Shown here: positions 52,722 to 61,775 of the stretch, in pieces | Position numbering within the stretch: the stretch's first letter is position 1 | How the letters are laid out: each line of letters starts with the position of its first letter | NCBI GenBank assembly: GCA_943333125.1 | Contig: CALQSB010000015.1 | Location: 1-61,961, forward strand | Direction of reading: 5' to 3' | From: Chitinophaga pinensis | GTDB lineage: Bacteria > Bacteroidota > Bacteroidia > Chitinophagales > Chitinophagaceae | Length of the DNA: 61,961 bases | Notes under the pieces: model-generated | The model's database searches: none | What the model saw: the letters and a program-made list of their open reading frames with translations, nothing else | Told to the model about the DNA's origin: nothing | Translations under genes and position numbers: made by a program

Positions 52722-54842
52722 ATGAACATGAAATTTTCATCTTTATTGTTGTTGATACTTTCAATAAATGGTGCTTTTGCTCAAAATAAAACAGGACAAG
52801 ACAACCTCCTGGCATCAGTTTCTTCTCCGACAGGGAATTACATTTATTTATCCAGCGAAAAAGAAGTAATCAATAATGAATCGACTTTTAAAAACACTGA
52901 TTATTTCATCATCGAAAGGGCTGTATATAATCCTGCAAAAAAAGCGGAAGAACAATCAGATTTTAAAAAGATCGGAGAGTCGAGACCTGTTCAATCTGTA
53001 AATCAACTCAAGGATTATTTTACTTCCAAAGAAATCGCCGACATTAAAAAGTCATTTAAATTAAAAAATGACGACAATCTATTAAAGGTTTTCAATTCTT
53101 TCAGAGGCTGGGAAAAGTATGACTTTTTATATTCAATATCACCACGTTTCAGAGTTCCAAAAGGCGTTGTATTTATAGATAAAGATGCCAAGGGAAAGGA
53201 AGTTTATGTTTATAAAGTGACAAGAGTTGATAAAAACACAGGCAATCAATTATGGGGTCAAACGATTGTAGAAAGCAACAGCGGCAATTATTTATTATCA
53301 AAATTGAAACCTGTTTCCTCGGTGGTGTCTTTCGACAGTTCATTTAATTTCAAATGGCAGATTCCTGTGTCAGCATCAACAATTAGAAGCATAACGCCAC
53401 CTGTTACAAGTGTGCCTTTTGAAAAATCAGGGTTATCAAAAGCGATTTCCTTTCTACCATATTCCATCAATGCAAAGTTGTATTTATCAGAAGCAGGGAA
53501 TTTTGTTGAAAAATTTAGGCTTTTAGGCAGCATGAATAAAACTGGGGATACTATATATTTTTCTTGCATGGTAAGAGTTAAGCCGGAAGAAATAAAAAGT
53601 GCTTTCATTGTTACTGAAGATGAAGTCAACAATACAGGCGCTGTTTCAGATACAGCCATTGGGGTTGCTGTTACCAACAGAACAACTCCATTGATTTATG
53701 GTATTCGTACTGAAGATGTTTTAAATGGAGTTAGAATCTCGTGGAATAAGTTGCCATCAAAACCATATATCACGGGAGTTGAGATAACACGATTTAATAG
53801 TAGAGATGAGCTTGATACTATTGCGATAGTTCCGCCTTCAGATACTGTTTTTATTGATTACAAATGTGAAGTTGGACAGCACTATCGTTATCAGGTTAGA
53901 ACAAAGTTTTTTCCCAACACAGGATTGTCACAAAAAACACCGGCTACAGGTGTAGGTACATTTACAAAATTCACTCGCCCGATGGCGCCTTATGAAGTGA
54001 GTGCTGAGAATTCAGGGCAAGATGTGCTCTTAAAATGGAAAGCCATAGACGAGCCTGGTTTATATGGATTCTATGTTTACAGAGGTACTTCAACTAAGAA
54101 TATTGCATTGCTTGCCGGTCCGATTTTCAAAAAATATTATAAAGACACATCAGCTTCGTTGAGTGGTAATAGTCAGTATTACTATCGTTTGGTTTCGCAG
54201 AATTACAGACAGGATACCAGTATGTTTACTTCCATTGTCAGCATCATTCCAAACAGAAAAATAGACATGATCAGTCCTTCAAATCTCAGCACTTATTATA
54301 TTAATGGCCGCGTAAAGATATACTGGGAAGATGTGCGTAAGATAAACAGTGCGATTCAGTCATTCGTGTTGCAAAAAAGAAAAAGTGGAGAGAAGGAATT
54401 CAAATTCATCAATGATAAATTGATCATTGAAAATTCTTTTGAAGATACTTCAATTAAAATGGGAACTGTTTACGAGTACAGAGCGGCTTCTGTTTCTTTT
54501 AAAGGAGATACCAGCAGTTTCGGTGAAGTAACAGAGTTTAATATGCCTGCAAAAAATATTGAAATCATCAACATTTTCTATGTTAGAAATGCCAAAAATG
54601 GAATTGAAATTTCATGGCCAAGCATGCTATCCAACAGAAAGGGTTACTGCATTTATCGCAGAAAAGCAAATGAGGAAAGATTTACTAAGATAGCAACTGT
54701 AGATGTAGAAGCTTCCTCCTATTTAGATAAAAATGTAAACAAGGGCATTGATTACGTATACAGAATGAGCATTCTGGAAAAAGATGGAAGAGAAGGTGTT
54801 ACAGGTAAATCTATTTCAATAAAAAGTAATCAGGGTAAGTAA
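52722..54842 (+). CDS. Secreted multi-fibronectin-type-III protein
   Basis: A 706-residue protein with a signal peptide (cleaved after GAFAQ). The first ~320 residues are unassigned and contain a RVPKGVVFIDKDAKGKEVYVYKVTRV segment. The rest contains three to four Fn3-like sandwiches at roughly 325-425 (YGIRTEDVLNGVRISWNKLPS), 425-515 (APYEVSAENSGQDVLLKWKAIDE), 520-610 and 610-700 (NGIEISWPSMLSNRKGYCIYRRK). No sorting domain. It lies between the giant protein and the PKD lipoprotein in one transcriptional direction, which suggests that these act together on the cell surface. Confidence 0.85.
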   Translation: MNMKFSSLLLLILSINGAFAQNKTGQDNLLASVSSPTGNYIYLSSEKEVINNESTFKNTDYFIIERAVYNPAKKAEEQSDFKKIGESRPVQSVNQLKDYFTSKEIADIKKSFKLKNDDNLLKVFNSFRGWEKYDFLYSISPRFRVPKGVVFIDKDAKGKEVYVYKVTRVDKNTGNQLWGQTIVESNSGNYLLSKLKPVSSVVSFDSSFNFKWQIPVSASTIRSITPPVTSVPFEKSGLSKAISFLPYSINAKLYLSEAGNFVEKFRLLGSMNKTGDTIYFSCMVRVKPEEIKSAFIVTEDEVNNTGAVSDTAIGVAVTNRTTPLIYGIRTEDVLNGVRISWNKLPSKPYITGVEITRFNSRDELDTIAIVPPSDTVFIDYKCEVGQHYRYQVRTKFFPNTGLSQKTPATGVGTFTKFTRPMAPYEVSAENSGQDVLLKWKAIDEPGLYGFYVYRGTSTKNIALLAGPIFKKYYKDTSASLSGNSQYYYRLVSQNYRQDTSMFTSIVSIIPNRKIDMISPSNLSTYYINGRVKIYWEDVRKINSAIQSFVLQKRKSGEKEFKFINDKLIIENSFEDTSIKMGTVYEYRAASVSFKGDTSSFGEVTEFNMPAKNIEIINIFYVRNAKNGIEISWPSMLSNRKGYCIYRRKANEERFTKIATVDVEASSYLDKNVNKGIDYVYRMSILEKDGREGVTGKSISIKSNQGK

Positions 54843-54893
54843 AATAAAATCGATTTTAATAAAAGACAAAGGTTTCATTATAAAAAAATAAAA

Positions 54894-56246
54894 ATGAATT
54901 TTAAATCTGTAAATTATTTATTCATTGGGTTGAGTTTGTTGTTTTTTTCATGCCACAAAGAGCAGAAGATTCCAATTAACATTGATTTCGATGTAACGAA
55001 AGTAAACAACAATAATACGATTCCTGTAGATGTGTTGATTTCAAATGCCACCACTGGAGCGGATTTTTATTCTTGGACATTTGAAGGAGGTGATCCTGCT
55101 ACCTCAAGTTTAAAGAATCCTGGCGTCATCAGATTTTTTCAAGCCGGCTCACATGTAATTAAACTGGTTGCTTCCAATTCCGATTTTCAGGAAGAAAAGG
55201 AAGTCACAATAAATCTTGACAGTATGATCATGGTTGATTTTACTGATTCAATATTGGTTAATGATTTTGCTCCTGCAACTGTTCGTTTTACCAATAATAG
55301 TGTTGGAGGCAGCAGTTTTGCATGGACATTCGATGGTGGCACGCCGGCAACTTCTTCACTGCAAAATCCAACTGATGTAATTTTTTCAACCGAAGGAGAT
55401 CATCAGGTAACATTAACCGTTGGTAATGGCAGCAGTACTTCAAGCGTTACTAAAGTAGTAACCGTTGCACCACCTCTTGCTGCTAGTTTTGATATCATTC
55501 CTTCCTTTGATGACGAAGACTATCAGGCACCATTAACAGCTCAATTGCGTAATACTACCGTAAGCGGATTAACCTGGCAATGGACTTGTCCGGGTGGAGT
55601 GATTAGTAATCCGACCGCAGATAGTCCTACAATATATTTTGCTGCACCGGGCACCTATACGGTAACGCTAACTGCGAATAATATCAAATCAACCCAGTCG
55701 GTAAGCCATAATATTGTGGTACTGCCGGATGCCAACTTAAGCATACAACAGGATGTGAAATTCGGTATTAACACAGCACACGCTTCCATTGGATGTTTTT
55801 ATTCAACCCGATTGAGAAAGACATTTAAGGGAGGGGATAATATTGATACTTCCGGCAGATGGATTGATCTTGCTTTTTTTGGACTAAACAGTAATTTTAG
55901 TTTGAATAAATTTATTACACCGGATTCTTCTAACTATTACACACTGGGAACTATTCCTTTGGCAACAAGAACGAAATTTATAAATTCTCAGGCGGCCTGC
56001 AATTGCGGGGTAAACTTTACGGCTACCAATTTTGACAATATGGTTAACGGATCTGCTCTTCAAAGCGTAACCATAAATCCAACACCATCAGGATGGAATG
56101 ATTTTCCATTGCCACCATTGAACAGGATCATTTTATTTCAAACCCTGGATGGCAGAAAAGGCGCTATAAAAATAAAAGAAATTGTGGCTAATGGAACAAC
56201 GGGGTCTTATATACTAACAGATATAAAAGTTCAAAAGCATCAATAA
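54894..56246 (+). CDS. PKD-domain lipoprotein
   Basis: A 450-residue lipoprotein (lipobox FFSC, C20, followed by HKEQK). Three PKD domains follow: ~30-110 (ADFYSWTFEGGDPATSSLKNPGVIRF), ~112-195 (SSFAWTFDGGTPATSSLQNPTDVIF) and ~198-285 (LTWQWTCPGGVISNPTADSPTIYF). The C-terminal ~160 residues form a separate unrecognised domain with CNC. It is probably anchored in the outer membrane and could tether the giant protein. It starts 51 nt after the Fn3 gene. Confidence 0.88.
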   Translation: MNFKSVNYLFIGLSLLFFSCHKEQKIPINIDFDVTKVNNNNTIPVDVLISNATTGADFYSWTFEGGDPATSSLKNPGVIRFFQAGSHVIKLVASNSDFQEEKEVTINLDSMIMVDFTDSILVNDFAPATVRFTNNSVGGSSFAWTFDGGTPATSSLQNPTDVIFSTEGDHQVTLTVGNGSSTSSVTKVVTVAPPLAASFDIIPSFDDEDYQAPLTAQLRNTTVSGLTWQWTCPGGVISNPTADSPTIYFAAPGTYTVTLTANNIKSTQSVSHNIVVLPDANLSIQQDVKFGINTAHASIGCFYSTRLRKTFKGGDNIDTSGRWIDLAFFGLNSNFSLNKFITPDSSNYYTLGTIPLATRTKFINSQAACNCGVNFTATNFDNMVNGSALQSVTINPTPSGWNDFPLPPLNRIILFQTLDGRKGAIKIKEIVANGTTGSYILTDIKVQKHQ

Positions 56247-56271
56247 AACTTATCCAAATAAAACAAAAGAC

Positions 56272-58050
56272 ATGTCTGTAAAAAATAATTCTTATGTAGT
56301 TGGTTTCATTATTGTTTTTTTGATGAGCACACTTATTACAAAATCACAATCACTTGATTATGATAAAATAAAAGATGATGTTAATAAAATAAAACAAATA
56401 AATAAAAATACATTATTCAATTATAGTGGTGGCATTTCTGCGAATACTATTTTTACTGGTGGAGATGGCAACATCGGCCGCAGCCCTTTTTCATACTATT
56501 TAAATGGTAATGTCAATCTAAATATTGCAGGCTTGGTGGATTTGCCTTTTTCATTTTATATCACCAATGCAGGGAAAGGATTCACCTACCCTTCAACGCC
56601 CAAATACCCCACAATGCCCAACAGATTTAGTATTAATCCCAAATACAAGTGGATACAACTATATGCGGGAGATGTATCTATGAATTTTTCTTCATACACA
56701 TTAAGTGGTCGCCAATTTAGAGGTGCAGGTGTTGTGCTGAGTCCAAAAGGCGGATTTAAATTTTCGGCCATGGGAGGAAGAATTCAACAGGATGTTGCTA
56801 TAGGAACCGAAACAACTCTGCCAGCATATAAGCGCTTTGGTTATGGAACAAAAATAGGTGTAGAAAAGACCAAGTATAAATTAGGACTGATCATTTTTGC
56901 AGCAAAAGATTATGAAAATTCACTTGCCGTAAAACCAGATAGTGTAAATGTATTTCCTCAAAAAAACCTCGTGATCAGCGCCAATGGGTCTTACATGCCC
57001 TCTAAAAATTTTGAAATTAGTGCAGAGTATGCAACCAGCGCACTAACGAAAGATTCAAGGGATACGACTACCTCTGTATTTGAAGGAAATAATTTGCTGA
57101 AAAATGTTTTCAGTGTAAAAAATTCGACAACATTTTATAATGCATTAAAAGCGAATTTGAATTATAAATATAAAAACAGTGTTATCGGAGTAGGCTTTGA
57201 GAGAATCGACCCCGGTTATCAAACAATGGGCGGATATTATTTCAATAATGATTTTGAAAATATCACTGTTAATTTTGCTCAGCCATTTTTTAATTCTAAA
57301 GGAAATCTTTCCGGTAATTTAGGTTATCAGCATGATGATTTAAACCATGACAAAATGGGTGGTACCAATAGAACAATAGGTTCTGTTAATGTAACTTTTG
57401 TACCTAATAAAAAACTATTCTTTATGGGTAGTTACTCCAATTTCTCAACTATTATGTACATCAAACCTCAGTTTCAGGATTTGAGTCAACAGGTTCAATT
57501 TCAGAATATAACAATGCAGGATTATTCTCAGATTTCACAAACTGCAATTTTTAGCGTCAATTATAACATGAAAAAAACCGAAAAGAAAATCCAGTCTTTA
57601 AATCTTAATCTTAGCTTTTTTGACGCAGCTGACAGACAGGGAGGTGTAGTTAGATTTGGAAGTGCTTCACAACTTTATAATGGAGCAGCTTCTTATACAA
57701 TGATTTTTGTGCCCAAATCTATAAGCATAACAGCAGCTTTGAATGGAACCTATAATACTATTGGCAAAAATGATTTTGTGACTTTTGGTCCTACAATATC
57801 AGTAAGCGCAAAACTATTCAAAAAGATAACCAGTAATTTTCTTACATCCTATAATCAATCAGCCAAAGGAAGTACAATACAGCAGTCTGCTTTAAATTCA
57901 AGATTTTCATTAGGATATCAACTAAAAAATAAGCACAACCTGAACGTTACATTATTAAGTCAGTTTCTCAATCTGCAGTTACCAAACAAGACAAATACCC
58001 AGGTGGTTACTTTTGGGTACAATTATACTTTTAGTAAAAAACAAAAATAA
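56272..58050 (+). CDS. Outer-membrane beta-barrel protein of the giant-protein operon
   Basis: A 592-residue protein with an N-terminal signal segment (VVGFIIVFLMSTLITKSQS) and, after a short helical KIKDDVNKIKQINKN stretch, strands alternating with aromatic girdles throughout. It ends in the strand TQVVTFGYNYTFSKKQK, as expected of an outer-membrane barrel. Conserved-looking blocks are YKWIQLYAGDVSMNFSSYTLSGRQFRGAGV (residues ~123-152). It has no plug or TonB box, so it is not a TonB receptor. Being last in the operon, it may be a conduit or anchor for the upstream secreted proteins. The family is not recognised. Confidence 0.78.
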   Translation: MSVKNNSYVVGFIIVFLMSTLITKSQSLDYDKIKDDVNKIKQINKNTLFNYSGGISANTIFTGGDGNIGRSPFSYYLNGNVNLNIAGLVDLPFSFYITNAGKGFTYPSTPKYPTMPNRFSINPKYKWIQLYAGDVSMNFSSYTLSGRQFRGAGVVLSPKGGFKFSAMGGRIQQDVAIGTETTLPAYKRFGYGTKIGVEKTKYKLGLIIFAAKDYENSLAVKPDSVNVFPQKNLVISANGSYMPSKNFEISAEYATSALTKDSRDTTTSVFEGNNLLKNVFSVKNSTTFYNALKANLNYKYKNSVIGVGFERIDPGYQTMGGYYFNNDFENITVNFAQPFFNSKGNLSGNLGYQHDDLNHDKMGGTNRTIGSVNVTFVPNKKLFFMGSYSNFSTIMYIKPQFQDLSQQVQFQNITMQDYSQISQTAIFSVNYNMKKTEKKIQSLNLNLSFFDAADRQGGVVRFGSASQLYNGAASYTMIFVPKSISITAALNGTYNTIGKNDFVTFGPTISVSAKLFKKITSNFLTSYNQSAKGSTIQQSALNSRFSLGYQLKNKHNLNVTLLSQFLNLQLPNKTNTQVVTFGYNYTFSKKQK

Positions 58051-58319
58051 GAATCATCAATCTGATGATTTTATAGCGAGTTTTTGAGAATGGAAATATG
58101 AAAGTAGAAATTTCTGTTTCTATGTTGTCGTAATATTGCAATTTCGCAATATTACGTGTTCTCAAATATTACAGCCAAATATTTTCATTGATTTTTATTC
58201 AGTAAATATGAAGATTCTTCAGCTACTAATTTACTATAACACAAGCTTGATCTTCTGAAACTTATTAAACGGCTGAGACACCAAACGCCAAACCCCAAAC
58301 AAGCGAAGCGGCCAAACAA
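58051..58319. other. Spacer with a perfect inverted repeat and a CCAAAC-type repeat
   Basis: CGTAATATTGC (58129-58139) and GCAATATTACG (58146-58156) form an 11-bp perfect inverted repeat with a 6-nt loop and no T-run. It may be the mRNA end of the operon or a protein-binding site. 58279-58316 is a copy of the CACCAAACGCCAAACCCCAAAC repeat next to the start of the minus-strand gene's 3' end. Confidence 0.6.
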
Positions 58320-59036
58320 TTAAATAAACATCCCCTCCGCCACTTCCACACTCTCCGGTTTCCCTACATCTATAAATCTATCACCGGAATGTTCATATCC
58401 CATAATTAAATGTTCGGCAGCCAGACTTAAATAAGTTTCTGTTAAAGAGAATTTGCCTCGTTGTGGAATGAGTTCGAATATAGCAGGTTCGAAAATCGCT
58501 ACACAGCTGTATGCCATTGGTTTTAGGTTATCTTTTGCGATGGATATTTTTTGTTCACCGGTAATATTGTTTTCCCATCCACATAATCTGTTTCTCTCAT
58601 CAAATAAAAAATTGCGTGATGAGTTGCGATTGGTAATTCCAAATGAAATCAATGCATCATTCGATTTGTGAAATGACAATAAATTGCTGATGGATAAATC
58701 GGTAAGTATATCTGCATTGAGTGTGATAAAAGGATCATCATTTTCTAATAAAGATTGTGCTTTTAGTAATCCTCCTCCGGTTTCTAGTACTTCGTTGCTT
58801 TCATTGCTGATAATAATATTGCTTCCCCAGCCTTTATTTTCATGAACCGCATCAATGATCTGGTCTGCGAAATGATGCACATTCACCACCACATTCGTGA
58901 TGTTGTATTGTTGTAAATATTCAATGTTACGTTGCAATAATGATTTATTATTTACAACAGCTAATGCCTTGGGATGGCTATCTGTCCAGGGTTTGAAACG
59001 TGTGCCGAGTCCGGCAGCAAAGATCATGGCGTTCAT
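58320..59036 (-). CDS. MurU-like nucleotidyltransferase (N-acetylmuramate-1-P uridylyltransferase)
   Basis: A 238-residue nucleotidyltransferase with the NTP-binding signature MIFAAGLGTRFKPWTDSHPKALAVVNNKSL, the LETGGGLLKA motif and catalytic-metal LNADILTD. It most resembles the MurU group (sugar-1-phosphate uridylyltransferase). The start codon overlaps by one base the stop of the upstream kinase gene (TAATG), and AmgK plus MurU is the known peptidoglycan-recycling shunt that makes UDP-MurNAc from MurNAc. A mannose-1-phosphate guanylyltransferase is the alternative. Confidence 0.82.
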   Translation of the reverse strand: MNAMIFAAGLGTRFKPWTDSHPKALAVVNNKSLLQRNIEYLQQYNITNVVVNVHHFADQIIDAVHENKGWGSNIIISNESNEVLETGGGLLKAQSLLENDDPFITLNADILTDLSISNLLSFHKSNDALISFGITNRNSSRNFLFDERNRLCGWENNITGEQKISIAKDNLKPMAYSCVAIFEPAIFELIPQRGKFSLTETYLSLAAEHLIMGYEHSGDRFIDVGKPESVEVAEGMFI

Positions 59037-60481
59037 TATTTTACCCAGTTTTCGTTATTCAAATGTGTGACGGTTGTTTTTACTCCAAATTTATTTCTGA
59101 TATGGCGATTGACGGCTTCGGCTGCGTATACGCTTCGGTGTTGGCCACCTGTGCAACCGAAATTGATTTCCAGACTTTCAAAACCTCGTTTGATATAATC
59201 TTCCACGGTGATGTCGACGATATCGTAAATGCTGTTTAGGAATTTCGGCATTAGTGTTTGTTGTTCGAGAAAATCTTTTACAGGCTTATCTTGTCCGCTC
59301 TGTTTTTTGTACTCATCAATTCTTCCCGGATTGAGAATGCCTCTGCAATCAAACACATATCCACCGCCGTTTTTGGTTTCGTCAACGGGATACCCATTTT
59401 TCAAATAAGAGAAACTGTGAATTTTAACAATAAGTGGCGTTTGTTCGTTGGCTTTAGTATTTTTAAATTGCTGAATCATGTCATCAGCAACTACTTGTTT
59501 TAATAAAGATTCAAACATCGGGAAGCTGATACCGATTTTTTTGTTTTGCATGAACCATTTCAGATTTTGTAATGCCAATGGAATGCTGGTAAGAAAATGT
59601 GCTTTACGCTCAAACAATCCTCTGAATCCATAAGCGCCCAAAACTTGCAGCAAACGAATCATCACATAACCATTGTATTGATTGGTGAAAATAGTTCTGT
59701 CAACTTCATGACCCAATTGTTCATCCACACAATCCATATAATAATTCAGGAGTTTATCTTTCCATTCATCGCTTAGATTCGCTTTGGCCTGCCATAACAA
59801 AGAAGCTACATCATATTGCAGTGCGCCTTTCATTCCACCCTGGAAATCGATAAAATGTACTTCGTTATTATCGACCATAATATTGCGGCTCTGAAAATCA
59901 CGAAACATAAAATATTTATCATCCACATGAGCGAGATAATTGCTGATGGCTTCAAAATCTTTAATCAGCTTCTCTTTGTCGTAAGGAATTTTTAAAGTGT
60001 CTAAAAAATAATATTTGAAGTAGAGTAAATCGCTGAGGATGGCTTGTTGGCCAAATTCTTTACTGGTAATACATTGAGCATAATCCAGATTTTTATCGCC
60101 ATTGATTTGCATTTGGGCGAGGGCTTTCAAACTTTTTTTAAATAAATCGAGTATGGCATCATTTTGTCCATTGTCTTCCAGTACATTTAGTAGCGAAGTA
60201 TCGCCAAAATCTTCCTGAATGTAAATGGAGGTATCGTTATTTACAGCCAGCACTTCCGGAACCGGTGCCTGAATATTTTTGAAATGTTTGCTGAAATAGA
60301 TGAAGGTGTTGTTTTCTCTGATGTTATTGCTGTAAGTGGCAATGAATGATTTATTATTCTCGCAGTAGATTCTGAAATAAATTCTGTCGCTGCCACTTTG
60401 CGGTATTTTTTCGATTTGTTTTACGGGCTGAGAACTATATTGTTGAAAGCACTCTTTAATTGATGTAGTGATATTTTCCAT
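59036..60481 (-). CDS. AmgK-like amino-sugar kinase fused to a RapZ C-terminal domain
   Basis: The protein has 481 residues. Residues 1-340 are an aminoglycoside-phosphotransferase-fold kinase with the catalytic loop FRDFQSRNIM and the metal motif IDFQGG, as in AmgK (MurNAc/GlcNAc anomeric kinase). Residues 352-481 match the RapZ C-terminal domain (GGGYVFDCRGILNPGR, INFGCTGGQHRSVYAAE). In E. coli RapZ this half senses glucosamine-6-phosphate. The basic tail needed there for RNA binding is missing (the end is HLNNENWVK). ATG 60481 is the start; an in-frame upstream ATG at 60586 would add a leucine-rich stretch read from a TTCAAAAGGTT repeat. The gene is coupled by TAATG to the murU-like gene. 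Confidence 0.85.
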   Translation of the reverse strand: MENITTSIKECFQQYSSQPVKQIEKIPQSGSDRIYFRIYCENNKSFIATYSNNIRENNTFIYFSKHFKNIQAPVPEVLAVNNDTSIYIQEDFGDTSLLNVLEDNGQNDAILDLFKKSLKALAQMQINGDKNLDYAQCITSKEFGQQAILSDLLYFKYYFLDTLKIPYDKEKLIKDFEAISNYLAHVDDKYFMFRDFQSRNIMVDNNEVHFIDFQGGMKGALQYDVASLLWQAKANLSDEWKDKLLNYYMDCVDEQLGHEVDRTIFTNQYNGYVMIRLLQVLGAYGFRGLFERKAHFLTSIPLALQNLKWFMQNKKIGISFPMFESLLKQVVADDMIQQFKNTKANEQTPLIVKIHSFSYLKNGYPVDETKNGGGYVFDCRGILNPGRIDEYKKQSGQDKPVKDFLEQQTLMPKFLNSIYDIVDITVEDYIKRGFESLEINFGCTGGQHRSVYAAEAVNRHIRNKFGVKTTVTHLNNENWVK

Positions 60482-60529
60482 TATTGATGTTGTGGGTGTA
60501 AAAGTAGATAAAAATGCTGTTTGTTGTTT

Positions 60530-60675
60530 GACTAAAAGGTTTAAGAAGTTCAAAAGGTTTAAGAGGTTCAAAAGGTTAATTGGCATTATAGATATAAATT
60601 AATTATACCTACTAAATTCTATTGCTAAAACAAACATTTTGAACTCATTGAACTTATGAAACCTTTTGAACCTGC
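60530..60675. repeat. TTCAAAAGGTT-type repeats around the kinase/SRAP divergent region
   Basis: 60530-60580 contains four to five copies of AAAAGGTT(T/C)AAGA(A/G)GTTC, and 60640-60675 contains inverted ones (TTGAACTCATTGAAC, CCTTTTGAACC). The same word occurs at 9190-9235, 20881, 20950, 61777-61822 and 61918-61945. It is low-complexity direct repeat material, with no ORF. Confidence 0.7.
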
Positions 60676-60701
60676 ATATCCTTTTTTAAATTTTGATTTT
60701 C

Positions 60702-60709
60702 TAATTTTG
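60702..60709 (+). promoter_or_regulatory. -7 box of the SRAP gene, near-leaderless
   Basis: TAATTTTG ends four bases before the ATG at 60714. No well-spaced -33 TTG is seen. With the start usually about seven bases after the box, the transcript should begin at or near the start codon. Confidence 0.55.
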
Positions 60710-60713
60710 CACC

Positions 60714-61427
60714 ATGTGTTTTCATTTCTCCCTCACACAACAAATGGCTAAAATAGAAGATGCCCTTCAGGTAAACTGGGAAGGTCAGGAGTGGCAACCG
60801 GTGTATCATGCCGATGGGTTTACATTTTTAAAAATGCCGGTAATCACGCAGGAAGATCCTCGCCATATTCAATTGTTCAACTGGGGTTTGATTCCATCCT
60901 GGGTGAAAACAAAAGTTGATGCCGATAAATTAAAAGCACAAACATTGAATGCGCGGTCGGAAACTGTTTTTGAAAAACCTTCTTTTCGTTCTTCAATAAA
61001 GCAGCAGCGCTGTCTGATTCCTGCTGATGGTTTTTTTGAATGGATGGATGTATTAGGAAAAAAAATTCCTCATTACATTTTCATAAAGGGAAAAAAGATA
61101 TTTTGTTTTGCAGGTATTTATTCTTGTTGGACAGACAAAGAAACAGGAGAGCTGATGCAGACGTTTTCTATTCTTACCACAGCGGCCAATCCCATGATGG
61201 AGCGTATTCATAATCTCAAAAAACGTATGCCCGTAATTGTTAATCCTTCGAAATATCAAGACTGGTTGCAACAAGGCATCACAACAGAAACCATCAATTC
61301 TTTTTTTCAACCTTATCCTGAGGAGGCAATGGATTTTTATCCAATCAGCAAACGCATTACTTCGCGAACGGAAGACAGTAATGTGCCAGAGACGATAGCG
61401 CCTGACCCCCTAACCCCTCTCCAATAG
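60714..61427 (+). CDS. SOS response-associated peptidase / HMCES-YedK family protein
   Basis: A 237-residue SRAP-domain protein. The catalytic set of the family is intact: Cys2 (exposed after Met removal, MCFHFS), the Asn of LNARSET, the Glu of DGFFEW and the His of RIHNLKKRMPVI. YedK and HMCES form a thiazolidine crosslink with abasic sites in single-stranded DNA, shielding them during replication. The last residues (PDPLTPLQ) are read from a dispersed C/G repeat (61405-61434), so the C-terminus is repeat-derived. It is divergent from the AmgK-RapZ gene. Confidence 0.92.
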   Translation: MCFHFSLTQQMAKIEDALQVNWEGQEWQPVYHADGFTFLKMPVITQEDPRHIQLFNWGLIPSWVKTKVDADKLKAQTLNARSETVFEKPSFRSSIKQQRCLIPADGFFEWMDVLGKKIPHYIFIKGKKIFCFAGIYSCWTDKETGELMQTFSILTTAANPMMERIHNLKKRMPVIVNPSKYQDWLQQGITTETINSFFQPYPEEAMDFYPISKRITSRTEDSNVPETIAPDPLTPLQ

Positions 61428-61500
61428 AGAGGGGTTGCCTGCCTGCCGGTAGGCAGGGGCGTGAGGCTTTACTTCCCCCTTTGGGGGATCGAGGGGGCTG
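61405..61500. repeat. Cluster of three dispersed repeats after the SRAP gene
   Basis: In order: CCCCTAACCCCTCTCCAATAG/AGAGGGG (61408-61434; inverted copy at 11945-11980), the GCCTGCCGGTAGGC palindrome (61441-61454; copy at 9239-9254) and the CTTCCCCCTTTGGGGG/GAGGGGGCT element (61472-61500; copies at 9318, 19031 and 20795). Confidence 0.72.
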
Positions 61501-61730
61501 CTACGTAATCCTACTTATCCTATCGCATACGAAATACGTGACTTTAAAACTCCACTTAATAAATACTATGATTGCGGTTATCTGCCTTGTATGTTTGTAT
61601 CAGTTATCCAATATCCATGATGCTAACTAACTATCCTATGAAATCTAACAATTATCCAATCCAACGAAAAGACCAGTGGCTTCAATATCCTAACAAGTAA
61701 AAGTTTTAAAAAAATTATCGAAGCCATATA
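61501..61730. other. Non-coding stretch without recognised features
   Basis: Short frames only. I see no tRNA fold or protein family. A terminator follows at 61731, so something transcribed on the plus strand may end there. Confidence 0.4.
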
Positions 61731-61760
61731 AAAAACCCCGGGATCTCTCGGGGTTTTTTT
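61731..61760. terminator. Strong bidirectional terminator
   Basis: AAAAACCCCG (61731-61740) pairs with CGGGGTTTTT (61749-61758) around an 8-nt loop, with T-runs on both strands. A second weaker hairpin, CCCCGA-AACC-TCGGGG, is at 61850-61865. Confidence 0.8.
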
Positions 61761-61775
61761 ATTGCCGGAAGAGAA

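Noticed and set aside
60482..60586. Leucine-rich N-terminal extension (LLNLLNFLNLL) of the AmgK-RapZ protein
   Set aside because: Encoded by a TTCAAAAGGTT repeat that occurs non-coding elsewhere; the kinase domain starts normally at ATG 60481.
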